A DNA stretch of 35,381 nt. Source: an uncultured Clostridia bacterium (lineage in GTDB: Bacteria > Bacillota > Clostridia > Oscillospirales > Ruminococcaceae). The notes beneath the pieces were generated by a model, which saw nothing but the letters and a program-made list of their open reading frames with translations, did not search any database and was not told the origin of the DNA. Positions within the stretch are counted from its first letter, which is position 1; each line of letters opens with the position of its first letter. This document shows, in pieces, positions 15,855 through 24,210 of this stretch. The position numbers and the translations under genes were made by a program. The stretch covers positions 1-35,381 of the forward strand of contig CAMNNQ010000112.1 of the NCBI GenBank assembly GCA_946545645.1, given 5' to 3'.

Positions 15855-15883
15855 CTCGCCTCCGTTTTTTTCTGTACTGTGTC

Positions 15884-15912
15884 TTTACTTTTGAGAAATG
15901 GTGTGGTATAAT
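15884..15912 (+). promoter_or_regulatory. Promoter of the surface acylation block
   Basis: TATAAT (15907-15912) has the TGTGG extension. The best -35 at 17 bases is TTTACT (15884-15889). It is the only good promoter seen before the long block of same-strand genes that reaches the K+ channel. Confidence 0.7.
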
Positions 15913-15981
15913 AATTGTATATGCAAAAAAACAGATTAGCGCGGGGCGATGGCTTGTCTCCCGCGCCGGAAGGATAGATCT

Positions 15982-16851
15982 ATGGAGCACGAAAAGGTTA
16001 AAAAGCGCTCAAACGGAGTCAAGGCAGTAACAGGTCTGACCTGCCTGCTGATGCTGGGCTTCGTTATAGTCTGGGCAGGGATCCGGACTTTCCAGGGGTT
16101 CAAAAGCAGCGGCTCGGAGGACAGCTCCGCTGCGGCGGCGGTCACAACGACAGTTCCTCCCGCAGAGACGGCCGTATCTTCGACAGAGGCACCTGCCGTG
16201 ACAACAGCTCCGGAGGCGACCCAGCCGGCACCCATTACTCCTCAGACCCCGGAGATGAAATTTCCCACATCCGACGAGATCGACGACGATTTCTCCGATG
16301 CGGTGTTTATCGGGAACTCACGGACGCTCGGCCTGAAAATGAACTGCGGCAAGCCTCTGGCGACATTTCTGGCATCTACCGGCCTGAATGTCCAGAAGAT
16401 CTGGGAGGCAAAGGATATGACCCTCTCCAACGGCGATAGCGGGACAGTTTTTGATGCGCTGAAAGAAAAACAATACAAGAGGGTCTTTCTGATGTTCGGG
16501 ATAAATGAGATAGGCTGGCCTTATCTCACGGTATTCCAGGAAATGTACGAGCAGGTCATCAAAGAGGTCAGAAAGCTGCAGCCGAATGCCGTCATCTACG
16601 TTCAGTCGGTGCTGCCGGTGTCTTCAAAGGCGCTCTCCATCAATGCGGTCTACACGACGGAAAACATAGACGCCCTCAATTCAGAGCATATCTATAATGC
16701 TGCAAAGAATACAGGGACTGTATATCTGGATGTCAATTCTGCCCTGCGGGACGTTACCGGGGCTCTCCCGGAGGAAGCCTCCACAGACGGGATACACTTA
16801 GTCAAGAAATACTATCTGGTATGGCTGGATTATCTGGCAAAGAATACCTGA
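15982..16851 (+). CDS. Membrane-anchored SGNH hydrolase-like protein
   Basis: The 289-residue protein has a short basic N-terminus, one membrane helix at about 17-38 and a Thr/Pro/Ala-rich linker to about 90, so the rest lies outside the cell. The extracellular part is an SGNH/GDSL fold: block I FIGNSRT with Ser113 as probable nucleophile, block III LMFGINEIG, and block V DGIHL with Asp269 and His272. Such domains remove or transfer O-acyl groups. Because it leads a cassette with an MBOAT acyltransferase and a DHHW protein, a role in acylating or deacylating a surface polymer is inferred. The start at 15982 follows GGAAGGATAG; an upstream in-frame ATG at 15949 adds only charged residues. Confidence 0.85.
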   Translation: MEHEKVKKRSNGVKAVTGLTCLLMLGFVIVWAGIRTFQGFKSSGSEDSSAAAAVTTTVPPAETAVSSTEAPAVTTAPEATQPAPITPQTPEMKFPTSDEIDDDFSDAVFIGNSRTLGLKMNCGKPLATFLASTGLNVQKIWEAKDMTLSNGDSGTVFDALKEKQYKRVFLMFGINEIGWPYLTVFQEMYEQVIKEVRKLQPNAVIYVQSVLPVSSKALSINAVYTTENIDALNSEHIYNAAKNTGTVYLDVNSALRDVTGALPEEASTDGIHLVKKYYLVWLDYLAKNT

Positions 16852-16872
16852 TAAATGAAAGGATAGATCTAT

Positions 16873-17349
16873 ATGAAGAAAATCTTAGTTGTACTGCTGG
16901 CTGCAATGGCTCTTGCTTTGGCGCTGGTATCTTGCGGAGACAGCTCCTCCTCCGCTGCTGAAAAGGCCGAAAAGACCTACAATGTTACGGAGATCGCAGA
17001 CAAGCTGTTCAAGGACATCAAGTGGACGGACACCCTTCAGCCGCTGGAAGAGGATATGGTAGAGAACATCCTGGGGATCTCGAAGGACCTTTATTCCAAG
17101 TGCAGGATATATGAGGGCGGTGTATCGACTGCCGAAGAGATCGCAGCTTTCGAGGCTGTTGACGAAGCGGCTGCCGGAAAGATACAGACCGCTCTGGAAG
17201 GCAGGATCGCTGCTCAGAAGAAGTCTTTTGAAGACTATCAGCCCGCTGAGCTCCCAAAGCTGAACTCGCCTGTATTAAAGAAATACGGGAAGTATGTGTT
17301 CATGTGCATTTCCGATTACAATGCTACAGCCGAGGATATTATCGGCTGA
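16873..17349 (+). CDS. DUF4358-type lipoprotein
   Basis: The 158-residue protein has a lipoprotein signal peptide with Cys21 in LVSCG, then a Ser-rich linker and a small mixed domain (NVTEIADKLFKDIKW, later YEGGVSTAEEIAAFEA and QKKSFEDYQPAELPKL). This resembles DUF4358 lipoproteins, which in Clostridia are often encoded beside MBOAT acyltransferases; the function is unknown. It lies 21 bases after the SGNH gene and has almost the same ribosome-binding sequence in front of its ATG. It is probably an extracytoplasmic partner of the acylation machinery, an inference from context only. Confidence 0.8.
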   Translation: MKKILVVLLAAMALALALVSCGDSSSSAAEKAEKTYNVTEIADKLFKDIKWTDTLQPLEEDMVENILGISKDLYSKCRIYEGGVSTAEEIAAFEAVDEAAAGKIQTALEGRIAAQKKSFEDYQPAELPKLNSPVLKKYGKYVFMCISDYNATAEDIIG

Positions 17350-17412
17350 TCTCCCGTAGGGGAAGCAATATCCATCATGAATGCGAGATCTTTGTAGACG
17401 GAGAGCTGACAG

Positions 17413-18828
17413 ATGCTGTTTAGTAGTACGACTTTTCTGTTTTTGTTTCTTTCGCTGATACTTGTTTGCTATTATATAGTGCCGCGTTTTTTAAAAAATG
17501 CGGTGCTGCTTGTTTTCAGCCTGATATTTTATGCCTGGGGAGAGCCGGTGTATGTATTCGTTATGCTGGGCTCAATAGTCGTTGCGTACCTTACGGGTCT
17601 GCTCTGCGACAGGGAGAAGCATAAGGGCAAGCTGCCGGCTGTCTCGCTGATACTGGCGATAGTCTGGAATATCGGGCTGCTGCTGTTCTTCAAGTATACG
17701 AATTTCTTTATCGAGAATGCGAACTCGATCATGGGCCTGAATATATCTCCTTTCAAGGATCTCAAGCTGCCTATCGGTATCTCGTTTTACAGCTTTCAGA
17801 CCCTTTCCTATGTTATCGACGTTTACAGGGGGAATGTCAGATCGCAGAGGAATTTCCTCGATCTGGCGACTTATGTTACCCTCTTCCCGCAGCTCATCGC
17901 CGGGCCTATCGTCCGCTATCAGACAATAGAGGATCAGCTCAGAGGCAGAAAGGAGAGCCTTGAAAAGTTCTCCCGGGGCGTCAAGCGGTTTGCAGTCGGG
18001 CTTGGGAAAAAGGTGATACTTGCAAACAATATCGGAGCGCTGTTTGACGATATCTCGAAAACTCCCCAGTCCGAGCTCAGTGTAGCGGCTTGCTGGCTTG
18101 GAGTTATCGCTTTCACATTCCAGATATATTTCGATTTTTCGGGATACTCGGATATGGCTATCGGTCTCGGAAAGATGTTCGGCTTTGATTTCCTTGAGAA
18201 TTTCAATTATCCGTATATCTCAGATTCGATAACGGATTTCTGGAGACGCTGGCATATCTCTCTTTCAACCTGGTTCAGAGATTATGTCTACATCCCACTG
18301 GGAGGCAACCGCAAGGGCAAGGTAAGGCAGTGCATCAATATCATGATCGTATGGTTCCTTACAGGCTTCTGGCACGGCGCCAGCTGGAATTTTATGATAT
18401 GGGGCGTTTACTTCGGCATAATACTGCTCTGCGAAAAGCTGTTCCTGCTTAAAGGGCTGGAAAAGCTGCCCAGGGCGGTAAGGCACATATATGCGCTGTT
18501 CTTTATTGTCGTCGGATGGGGGATATTCGCCTTTGACGACACCTCAAAGCTGATACAGAACTTCAGGAATATGTTTGGCCTCGGCGGGCTGCCGCTCTTC
18601 GGGGGAAGGAACGATCTTTTCTGGATCGCCAACAACTGGATACTGATAGTTATACTCATCATAGCTTCGCTGCCGCTTTTCAAAAAGCTGGGCGAGAAGC
18701 TGACGGTGAAGATACCTGCGCTGTACGGCTGCCTTATCGAGCCGGTGTGCGTGCTGATGCTGCTGATCGTTTCGACAGCTTATCTTGCAAGCAATTCCTT
18801 CAATCCGTTCCTGTATTTCAGATTTTAA
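17413..18828 (+). CDS. MBOAT-family O-acyltransferase (AlgI/DltB-like)
   Basis: MBOAT proteins pass acyl groups, usually acetyl, across the membrane to an extracellular polymer. This 471-residue protein has many hydrophobic segments from residue 1 onwards. It carries the AlgI-type signatures LPIGISFYSFQTLSYVIDVYRG and DFWRRWHISLSTWFRDYVYIPLGGN, and the invariant membrane histidine in WFLTGFWHGASWNF. Length and motifs match AlgI, PatA and related acetyltransferases. GGAG precedes the ATG. The flanking SGNH protein, DUF4358 lipoprotein and DHHW protein complete a probable surface acetylation cassette. The acceptor (peptidoglycan, teichoic acid or an exopolysaccharide) cannot be read from this window. 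Confidence 0.95.
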   Translation: MLFSSTTFLFLFLSLILVCYYIVPRFLKNAVLLVFSLIFYAWGEPVYVFVMLGSIVVAYLTGLLCDREKHKGKLPAVSLILAIVWNIGLLLFFKYTNFFIENANSIMGLNISPFKDLKLPIGISFYSFQTLSYVIDVYRGNVRSQRNFLDLATYVTLFPQLIAGPIVRYQTIEDQLRGRKESLEKFSRGVKRFAVGLGKKVILANNIGALFDDISKTPQSELSVAACWLGVIAFTFQIYFDFSGYSDMAIGLGKMFGFDFLENFNYPYISDSITDFWRRWHISLSTWFRDYVYIPLGGNRKGKVRQCINIMIVWFLTGFWHGASWNFMIWGVYFGIILLCEKLFLLKGLEKLPRAVRHIYALFFIVVGWGIFAFDDTSKLIQNFRNMFGLGGLPLFGGRNDLFWIANNWILIVILIIASLPLFKKLGEKLTVKIPALYGCLIEPVCVLMLLIVSTAYLASNSFNPFLYFRF

Positions 18829-18840
18829 GGAGCCGTAACT

Positions 18841-18990
18841 ATGCAGAAGGGTGATATAAAAAAAGCCTCGGCGGAGACAGCAGCAGCTTTTACTGAGTCC
18901 GGGGTATTTGAAAGGAGGGGAAATGGTTGGAAGATAACGAGCGGAAGGCTCCCCGAGCGGGTAATATTATCATCGCGGCGATATTTATAG
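18841..18990 (+). CDS. Possible small ORF linking the MBOAT and DHHW genes
   Basis: An ATG at 18841 has AAGGAG at good spacing and opens a 49-codon frame ending in TAG at 18990. It begins MQKGDIKKASAETAAAF and runs through the ribosome binding site and first 21 codons of the DHHW gene in another frame. It may be a real small peptide, a translational coupling device that delivers ribosomes to the TTG start at 18927, or the original N-terminus of the DHHW gene cut off by a frameshift. No homologue is recognised. Confidence 0.35.
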   Translation: MQKGDIKKASAETAAAFTESGVFERRGNGWKITSGRLPERVILSSRRYL

Positions 18991-20081
18991 TGTTTGTTAT
19001 AGGCGGGGCTGCTGCATTGCTGATCGGCAAAGACAGAGCGTTTTCCGAGATGGAGAACAGACCTCTTGCCCAAAGGCCGGAGCTCAGCTTCAAGAGCGTC
19101 AAGGAAGGTAAATATTCCGAAGCGCTCGAGGAATATATCTCCGACCAGTTGCCCTTCAAGGACAGCCTGGTCTCATTGAAGACGGATATCGACAGAGCGC
19201 TGGGAAAGAGCTATCAGAACGGCGTATATATGATAAAGGACAGCAGCGGAAAGCTGCGGTATATCCAGAAATACAGCGAGGACAAAGCTCAGATCGAGGT
19301 CAATGTCGGGAAGCTGAGGAGTTTCGCTGAAAAGCTGGATATCCCCGTCGATCTTCTGCTGATACCCAACGCTTCGGCTTTTGCTCTGGATAAGCTCCCT
19401 GCGGGAGCTGTCTGCGACGACCAGAAGGAGAGCATCAAGTATGTAGGCGGGCTGATCGGGAATAAGATAAACTACTATCCGATGGATGATGTTTTGTCCG
19501 ATAAATTGGACTGTTATTTCCTGACTGACCATCACTGGACCGCTGAAGGAGCCAGGGCGGCAGCCGACGATTATCTCCGCCGGAGCGGCCAGATGGCCGA
19601 GGGCGAGACTCTTGCTGCTTACAGCGGCGCAGATCCCAAGGATTTCTACGGGACACTTTATTCCAAGGCCCCTTCGGGCTTTGCTTCCCCGGACAAGTTC
19701 ACTTACGACGAGAAGCTCTGCGGAGCGGTGGAGACCGAATGGGTAAACGAGGGCAAAAAATCGGACAGTATGCTCGACCGCTCCTTCCTTGAGAAGAAGG
19801 ACAAATACGCTGTGTATTTCGGCGGGAACTTCGCTCAGATACGCATCCGCACCGGGAACCCGGGAGAACGGGTGCTTGTCCTCAAGGACAGCTACGCCAA
19901 CTCCGCGATGCAGTTCCTTGCACAGAAATACAGCGAGATCACAATGATCGACCTGAGATATTATCATATGCAGGAGCTGAGCGTTTCGGAGCTTTGCAGT
20001 GAGCTTGGCTGCGACAGGGTCATCATGCTCTACAACATGGATTTTCTCAACGAGGACAGGAATTTCGTATGGCTGGAATAA
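18927..20081 (+). CDS. DHHW family protein (AlgJ/AlgX-like acetylation partner)
   Basis: The 384-residue protein has a short charged N-terminus and a membrane anchor at about 12-32, then an extracellular domain. It shares the architecture of AlgJ/AlgX: a KDSY motif with probable nucleophile Ser322, and TDHHW (residues 200-204) giving the Asp/His pair of an SGNH-type site. Such proteins take acetyl groups delivered by the MBOAT partner and attach them to polysaccharide. The start is TTG at 18927, with AGGAGGGG 6 bases upstream; the nearby ATG at 18923 is out of frame and stops after four codons. The 3' end overlaps dusB by 13 bases. Confidence in the family is high, in the polymer substrate none. 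Confidence 0.9.
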   Translation: MEDNERKAPRAGNIIIAAIFIVFVIGGAAALLIGKDRAFSEMENRPLAQRPELSFKSVKEGKYSEALEEYISDQLPFKDSLVSLKTDIDRALGKSYQNGVYMIKDSSGKLRYIQKYSEDKAQIEVNVGKLRSFAEKLDIPVDLLLIPNASAFALDKLPAGAVCDDQKESIKYVGGLIGNKINYYPMDDVLSDKLDCYFLTDHHWTAEGARAAADDYLRRSGQMAEGETLAAYSGADPKDFYGTLYSKAPSGFASPDKFTYDEKLCGAVETEWVNEGKKSDSMLDRSFLEKKDKYAVYFGGNFAQIRIRTGNPGERVLVLKDSYANSAMQFLAQKYSEITMIDLRYYHMQELSVSELCSELGCDRVIMLYNMDFLNEDRNFVWLE

Positions 20082-21055
20082 ACGGAAAAGTTACGATCGG
20101 AGGAGTCGGGATAAGCAGGACAGCGGCTCTCGCACCGATGGCATCAGTAGCAGACAGGGCTTACAGGATAATGTGCAAACGTTTCGGCGCGGCATATCTT
20201 GTCAGCGAGATGATCTCGGCAAAGGGGCTGGTCTACGGCGACAATAAGACCGGCGAGCTCTGCACAGTAACACCCGAGGAGAGGCCCATGGCCTTGCAGC
20301 TTTTCGGGGAAGAGGATGTTTTTGTCGGGAGAGCGGCAGGGATGCTTGCGAAGTATGAGCCGGATATTATCGACATAAACATGGGCTGCCCTGTCCCAAA
20401 GATCGTCGGGAACGGCAGCGGGTCGGCGCTTATGAGATCTCCCCGGACCGCTTACCGGATCATCAAAGCGGCAGTAGCGAACGCTTCCTGCCCGGTAACT
20501 GTTAAGATCCGCGCAGGCTGGGACAAGGAGCATATCAACTGTGTCGAATTCGCCAAGGCAGCAGAGCAGGCCGGTGCTGCGGCTATCACCGTACACGGCA
20601 GGACGAGAGACCAGTATTATTCCGGGAGAGCCGACAGAGACCTGATACGTCAGGTCAGAGAGGCTGTGAGCTGCCCGGTCATCGGGAACGGCGATATCGT
20701 ATCCGCTGAGGATTGCCTTGCGATGTATGAGCAGACGGGGTGCGATCTGGCTATGGTCGGCCGGGGAAGCTACGGCAGACCCTGGATATTCCGGGAAATC
20801 AGGCACTATCTGGAAACGGGAGAGGTCCTACCGGAGCCCGGTGTTGAAGAGAAGATGCGGGTAATGCTGGAGCACGCGGAGCTGCTCTGCGGCTTCAAGG
20901 GCGAGGTGCAGGGCATCAAGGAGATGCGGCACAATTTTGCATGGTATATCAAGGGGCTGAACGGAGCCTCGAAGCTGCGGGGACAGTCCGGCGAGCTGAA
21001 CACTCTCGCTGATCTTCAGGCTGCGGCTGAGAAAGTCCTTGAAGCAAACTGTTGA
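20069..21055 (+). CDS. dusB: tRNA-dihydrouridine synthase
   Basis: Dus enzymes use FMN and NADPH to reduce specific uridines in tRNA to dihydrouridine. The 328-residue TIM-barrel protein begins IGGVGISRTAALAPMASVADRAYR. It has the catalytic Cys107 in DINMGCPVPK, the RAGWD segment, the phosphate-binding VHGRTRDQYYSG, and GNGDI followed by MVGRGSYGRPWIF. These match the DusB subgroup common in Firmicutes. It starts inside the end of the DHHW gene, which indicates cotranscription and probably coupled translation. A weak GAGGACAGGA lies upstream of the ATG. Confidence 0.94.
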   Translation: MAGINGKVTIGGVGISRTAALAPMASVADRAYRIMCKRFGAAYLVSEMISAKGLVYGDNKTGELCTVTPEERPMALQLFGEEDVFVGRAAGMLAKYEPDIIDINMGCPVPKIVGNGSGSALMRSPRTAYRIIKAAVANASCPVTVKIRAGWDKEHINCVEFAKAAEQAGAAAITVHGRTRDQYYSGRADRDLIRQVREAVSCPVIGNGDIVSAEDCLAMYEQTGCDLAMVGRGSYGRPWIFREIRHYLETGEVLPEPGVEEKMRVMLEHAELLCGFKGEVQGIKEMRHNFAWYIKGLNGASKLRGQSGELNTLADLQAAAEKVLEANC

Positions 21056-21070
21056 GCGGAGGTGAAGGGA

Positions 21071-21901
21071 TTGGGAAAGCTGTATGTTGTCGGGACACCT
21101 ATCGGGAATCTCGGTGATATGACATACCGCGCAGTTGAGACACTGAAAGCGGTGGATCTTATCTGCGCCGAGGACACAAGGGTAACGGCGAAGCTGCTCA
21201 ATCATTTTGAGATCAAAAAGCCTCTGCTGAGCTACCACGAGCACAATGCCGGCAAGGTCGGGCCGGATATTGCGGAGAGGATCGCTGCGGGAGAGAACTG
21301 CGCCATTGTAACAGACGCGGGGATGCCTTGCATTTCCGATCCGGGAGAAGGGCTGGTAAGGCTCTGCGCCGAAAGGGGAATAACTGTTGAGGTAGTCCCA
21401 GGGCCGACAGCGGCTATGTCGGCTATCGCTATCAGCGGACTGCCCACCGGGAGGTTCCAGTTCGAGGGCTTTCTGCCTGTCGAAAAGAAGGAGCGGCTGG
21501 AGAGGCTGATGCTGGTCAAGGACAGCACAGCGACGCTGATATTCTACGAAGCCCCCCACAAGCTGGTCACGACTCTGCGGGATATGCTGGAATTTCTCGG
21601 AGACCGAAGCGTCTCCCTTTGCCGGGAGCTTACCAAGCTGCACGAAGAGGTCAGGAGAACGACCCTTTCGGAGGCGCTGGCTTTCTATACTGACAACCCG
21701 CCGAAGGGGGAGTTCGTGCTGGTCGTCGGAGGGAGCGAGGGCAGGACAGATGCTGAGACGATCGAGGAGGCTTTCGCTCAGGTCGAAGAACTGGTGGCGA
21801 AGGGAGTCAAGGGAGTCGATGCTTGCAGGAGGATAGCGAAGCTGACAGGCTTCCCCAAGGGTAAGCTGTACGATATGCTTAACGATAAAAATACAAGATA
21901 A
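21071..21901 (+). CDS. rsmI: 16S rRNA (cytidine-1402-2'-O)-methyltransferase
   Basis: RsmI methylates the 2'-OH of C1402 in the decoding centre of 16S rRNA, using SAM. The 276-residue protein has the family start GKLYVVGTPIGNLGDMTYRA, then CAEDTRVT, the conserved TDAGMPCISDPG (about 79-90), the VPGPTAAMSA loop and a C-terminal helical part ending KGKLYDML. I choose the TTG at 21071 because GGAGGTGA (21058-21065) lies at correct spacing and homologues start M-GKLYVVGTPIGNL; a GTG at 21062 would overlap that site. Its stop codon lies inside the left arm of the repeated palindromic element. Confidence 0.95.
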   Translation: MGKLYVVGTPIGNLGDMTYRAVETLKAVDLICAEDTRVTAKLLNHFEIKKPLLSYHEHNAGKVGPDIAERIAAGENCAIVTDAGMPCISDPGEGLVRLCAERGITVEVVPGPTAAMSAIAISGLPTGRFQFEGFLPVEKKERLERLMLVKDSTATLIFYEAPHKLVTTLRDMLEFLGDRSVSLCRELTKLHEEVRRTTLSEALAFYTDNPPKGEFVLVVGGSEGRTDAETIEEAFAQVEELVAKGVKGVDACRRIAKLTGFPKGKLYDMLNDKNTR

Positions 21902-21943
21902 GGTATTTTGACAGAGAAGAAAATACCTTATGCGGTATTGGTG
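21898..21943 (+). repeat. Palindromic intergenic element, copy A (rsmI-rimI)
   Basis: This 46-base element aligns without gaps to copies at 23125 and 24211. Here it has a perfect 12-base inverted repeat, ATAAGGTATTTT (21898-21909) and AAAATACCTTAT (21920-21931), with a 10-base loop, then GCGGTATT (21932-21939). A further AAAATAC (21888-21894) lies upstream, giving four mutually complementary arms. The rsmI stop codon is in the first arm and the rimI ATG is 6 bases after the element. There is no T-run, so it is not a standard terminator. Confidence 0.85.
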
Positions 21944-21948
21944 ATATT

Positions 21949-22395
21949 ATGATAGTTATCAGAGATATGCGCCCGGAGGACTGCTGTGCGGTAGCGGAGC
22001 TGGACAAGGAATGCTTTTCGCGGCCTATGAGCGTTCAGGGCTATGAACGGGAATATACGAACCCGGACTCTACAACTCTGATCGCAGAGCTGGATGGCAG
22101 AGTCATAGGTTTTGCAAACTTATGGAATATATGCGGAGATGTTACGCTGAACAATCTGGCCGTAACGGCGTCAGAACGCTCAAAGGGCGCAGGATCGGCG
22201 CTTATGCGTGAGGCGCTGACCAGATTTTCCGGCTGCGATTTCGTTACGCTGGAGGTCAGAGCCTCAAATGAAGGAGCGATACGCTTCTATAAGCGCTTCG
22301 GATTCAGGCAGGTAGGTCTCAGAAAAGATTTCTATGACCTGCCGACGGAGGATGCGCTTCTGATGACGGTATATCTTGAGGATGCCCGGAGGTGA
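21949..22395 (+). CDS. rimI: Ribosomal protein alanine N-acetyltransferase RimI-like
   Basis: This 148-residue single GNAT domain acetylates a protein N-terminus, in E. coli that of ribosomal protein S18. It begins IRDMRPEDCCAVAELDKECFS, has the core strand LNNLAVTASERSKGAGSALM with the acetyl-CoA pyrophosphate-binding loop, and ends with ASNEGAIRFYKRFGFRQVGLRKDFY, all typical of RimI. The ribosome binding site is weak (GGTGAT) and lies just after the repeat element, so local RNA folding could influence its translation. It is near tsaD, as in many Firmicutes, but the usual tsaB partner is absent from the window. Confidence 0.88.
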   Translation: MIVIRDMRPEDCCAVAELDKECFSRPMSVQGYEREYTNPDSTTLIAELDGRVIGFANLWNICGDVTLNNLAVTASERSKGAGSALMREALTRFSGCDFVTLEVRASNEGAIRFYKRFGFRQVGLRKDFYDLPTEDALLMTVYLEDARR

Positions 22396-22399
22396 CGTA

Positions 22400-23128
22400 A
22401 TGGAGAAATACGATGATCTGACGGTCGAGCGGCTGCATGACGGGATAGAGATAGTAATCTCCGCCGAGCACCGCTTCGGGACAGATGCTTTTCTGCTGGC
22501 TGATTTCGCAGCGCCGAGACACAAGGATACAGTCTGCGATCTGTGCACCGGCAGCGGGATCATCGCACTGTTGATGTATCAGAATTTTAAACCGAAACAT
22601 ATTGATGCTGTCGAGATACAGCAAAAGGCGCACGACCAGTTGCTGATGACTCTCGAACGCAGCAGGATCAATGATATAACCCCGATACTCGGTGATCTGA
22701 AGGACTATCGTCCGGAGAAGCCGGTCGATCTGATAACCTGCAATCCGCCCTACAAGATCAGCGGGACAGGCGCAAAAAATGAAACCGAGGCTGTAACGAT
22801 CGCAAGGCATGAAGTCTTTTGTACGGTAGAGGATGTCTGCGAGGCTGCGAAGAGAGCTCTGCGTTTCGGCGGCAGGCTCTGCCTGTGCAACAGGCCCGAA
22901 AGGCTATGCGATATAATGGTCGCAATGCGCAAGAACGGTATCGAGCCCAAAAGGGTCAGATTTGTCAGCAAGACCCCTGAGACATCGCCCTGGCTGGTGC
23001 TGGTCGAGGGGAGAAAGGGCGGGAACAGCTTTCTCGCTGTCGAACCTCAGCTTTATGTTGAGCGGCCGGACGGTGAATATACCGAAGAGATGAGAAGAAT
23101 ATACAGATTAGATCAAAATACCTTATAA
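22400..23128 (+). CDS. trmN6: tRNA1(Val) (adenine(37)-N6)-methyltransferase (YfiC/TrmN6)
   Basis: The 242-residue protein is a class I SAM-dependent methyltransferase. Its opening HRFGTDAFLLADFA is a hallmark of the YfiC/TrmN6 family. The SAM motif CDLCTGSGIIALLM follows at about 46-59, then the acidic AVEIQ, and the N6-adenine methyltransferase motif NPPYK at about 115-119. In E. coli this enzyme methylates A37 of tRNA1(Val). The ATG at 22400 is preferred to 22376 because CGGAGGTGA directly precedes it; rimI ends four bases upstream, so the genes are coupled. Its TAA stop is provided by repeat element copy B. Confidence 0.9.
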   Translation: MEKYDDLTVERLHDGIEIVISAEHRFGTDAFLLADFAAPRHKDTVCDLCTGSGIIALLMYQNFKPKHIDAVEIQQKAHDQLLMTLERSRINDITPILGDLKDYRPEKPVDLITCNPPYKISGTGAKNETEAVTIARHEVFCTVEDVCEAAKRALRFGGRLCLCNRPERLCDIMVAMRKNGIEPKRVRFVSKTPETSPWLVLVEGRKGGNSFLAVEPQLYVERPDGEYTEEMRRIYRLDQNTL

Positions 23129-23170
23129 GGCATTTTATCAGCAAAGCAAATACAATATGCGGTATTCGGA
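23125..23170 (+). repeat. Palindromic intergenic element, copy B (trmN6-tsaD)
   Basis: This copy shares about 35 of 46 positions with copy A and 36 with copy C (hand count). With the preceding bases it forms AAAATACCTTA / TAAGGCATTTT (23115-23136), a near-perfect palindrome with one mismatch. AAATAC (23148-23153) and GGTATT (23161-23166) form the second pair. The trmN6 stop is TAA at 23126-23128, within the element, and its 3' end runs into the CGGAG used as tsaD ribosome binding site. Confidence 0.85.
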
Positions 23171-23179
23171 GATGGAACA

Positions 23180-24202
23180 ATGAATATATTAGCAATCGAA
23201 TCATCCTGCGACGAGACAGCCTGCGCTGTAGTCAGAGACGGGAAAGAAGTACTTTCAAATATAGTTGCAACTCAGATAGCCGAACACAGGCTATACGGCG
23301 GGGTCGTACCGGAGATCGCATCCAGGATGCACGCTGAGTGTATATATCAGGTCGTTCAGGCGGCGCTGGATGAATCGGGCTGCACATTGAAGGAAATAGA
23401 TGCAATAGCTGTTACCTATGCGCCGGGGCTCATCGGAGCTCTGCTGGTCGGGATCAGCTTCGCTAAAGGTCTGGCGCTGTCCGCAGGAAAGCCGCTGATC
23501 CCTGTGCATCATATTGCGGGGCATATCGCCGCCAACTATCTTTCCAACCCTGAGCTTGAGCCGCCCTATCTGGGGCTGGTGGTCAGCGGAGGGCATTCGC
23601 ATATCGTTGAAGTGCTGGACTATACCCGCTATCGCGTAGTTGGCAGGACACACGATGATGCGGCAGGGGAGTGCTTCGATAAGGTCGCCAGGACACTTGG
23701 ATATGAGTATCCCGGCGGGAAGTTCATCGACGAGGCCGCAAAGGTCGGGGTCCCTCAGGCCTACAGATTCCCGCATCCGAAGGTCGAGGGCTGCGAGTAT
23801 GATTTTTCATTCTCCGGGCTGAAAACAGCGGTGATAAATCTGGTGCATAATTCAGACCAGAAGGGAGAGACTCTGGTAAGAGAGGATGTTGCTGCATCTT
23901 TCCAGAGGACAGTTTGCGAGATACTTGTCGGAAAGACGATGGCTGCTGCGGAAGCGCTGGGATACAGGACGATCGGGCTTGCCGGGGGAGTTTCCGCTAA
24001 CAGCGGAGTGCGCAGCGCTTTGAAGAACGCTTGCGACCGGCGCGGTTTCAAGCTTTTCATGCCGGAACTGAAATACTGCGGAGACAATGCCGCAATGATC
24101 GGATGCCAGGGGTATTATGACTATCTTGCTGGAAAGCGCGCAGATCAGTCCCTGAACGGGATCGCGACACTTTCGCTGGATAAGATATCCGAACAGAGCT
24201 GA
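23180..24202 (+). CDS. tsaD: tRNA threonylcarbamoyladenosine biosynthesis protein TsaD
   Basis: TsaD transfers the threonylcarbamoyl group to A37 of ANN-decoding tRNAs, together with TsaB and TsaE. The 340-residue protein has the ASKHA fold and the expected length. It starts with the phosphate-binding ESSCDETA, has metal-binding His111 and His115 in HHIAGHIAAN, the LVVSGGHSHI motif, DDAAGECFDKVAR, and near the end GGVSANSGVR and YCGDNAAMI. CGGAG precedes the ATG and lies at the end of repeat element copy B. The next gene, polA, is separated by copy C. Confidence 0.97.
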   Translation: MNILAIESSCDETACAVVRDGKEVLSNIVATQIAEHRLYGGVVPEIASRMHAECIYQVVQAALDESGCTLKEIDAIAVTYAPGLIGALLVGISFAKGLALSAGKPLIPVHHIAGHIAANYLSNPELEPPYLGLVVSGGHSHIVEVLDYTRYRVVGRTHDDAAGECFDKVARTLGYEYPGGKFIDEAAKVGVPQAYRFPHPKVEGCEYDFSFSGLKTAVINLVHNSDQKGETLVREDVAASFQRTVCEILVGKTMAAAEALGYRTIGLAGGVSANSGVRSALKNACDRRGFKLFMPELKYCGDNAAMIGCQGYYDYLAGKRADQSLNGIATLSLDKISEQS

Positions 24203-24210
24203 GATACCGT

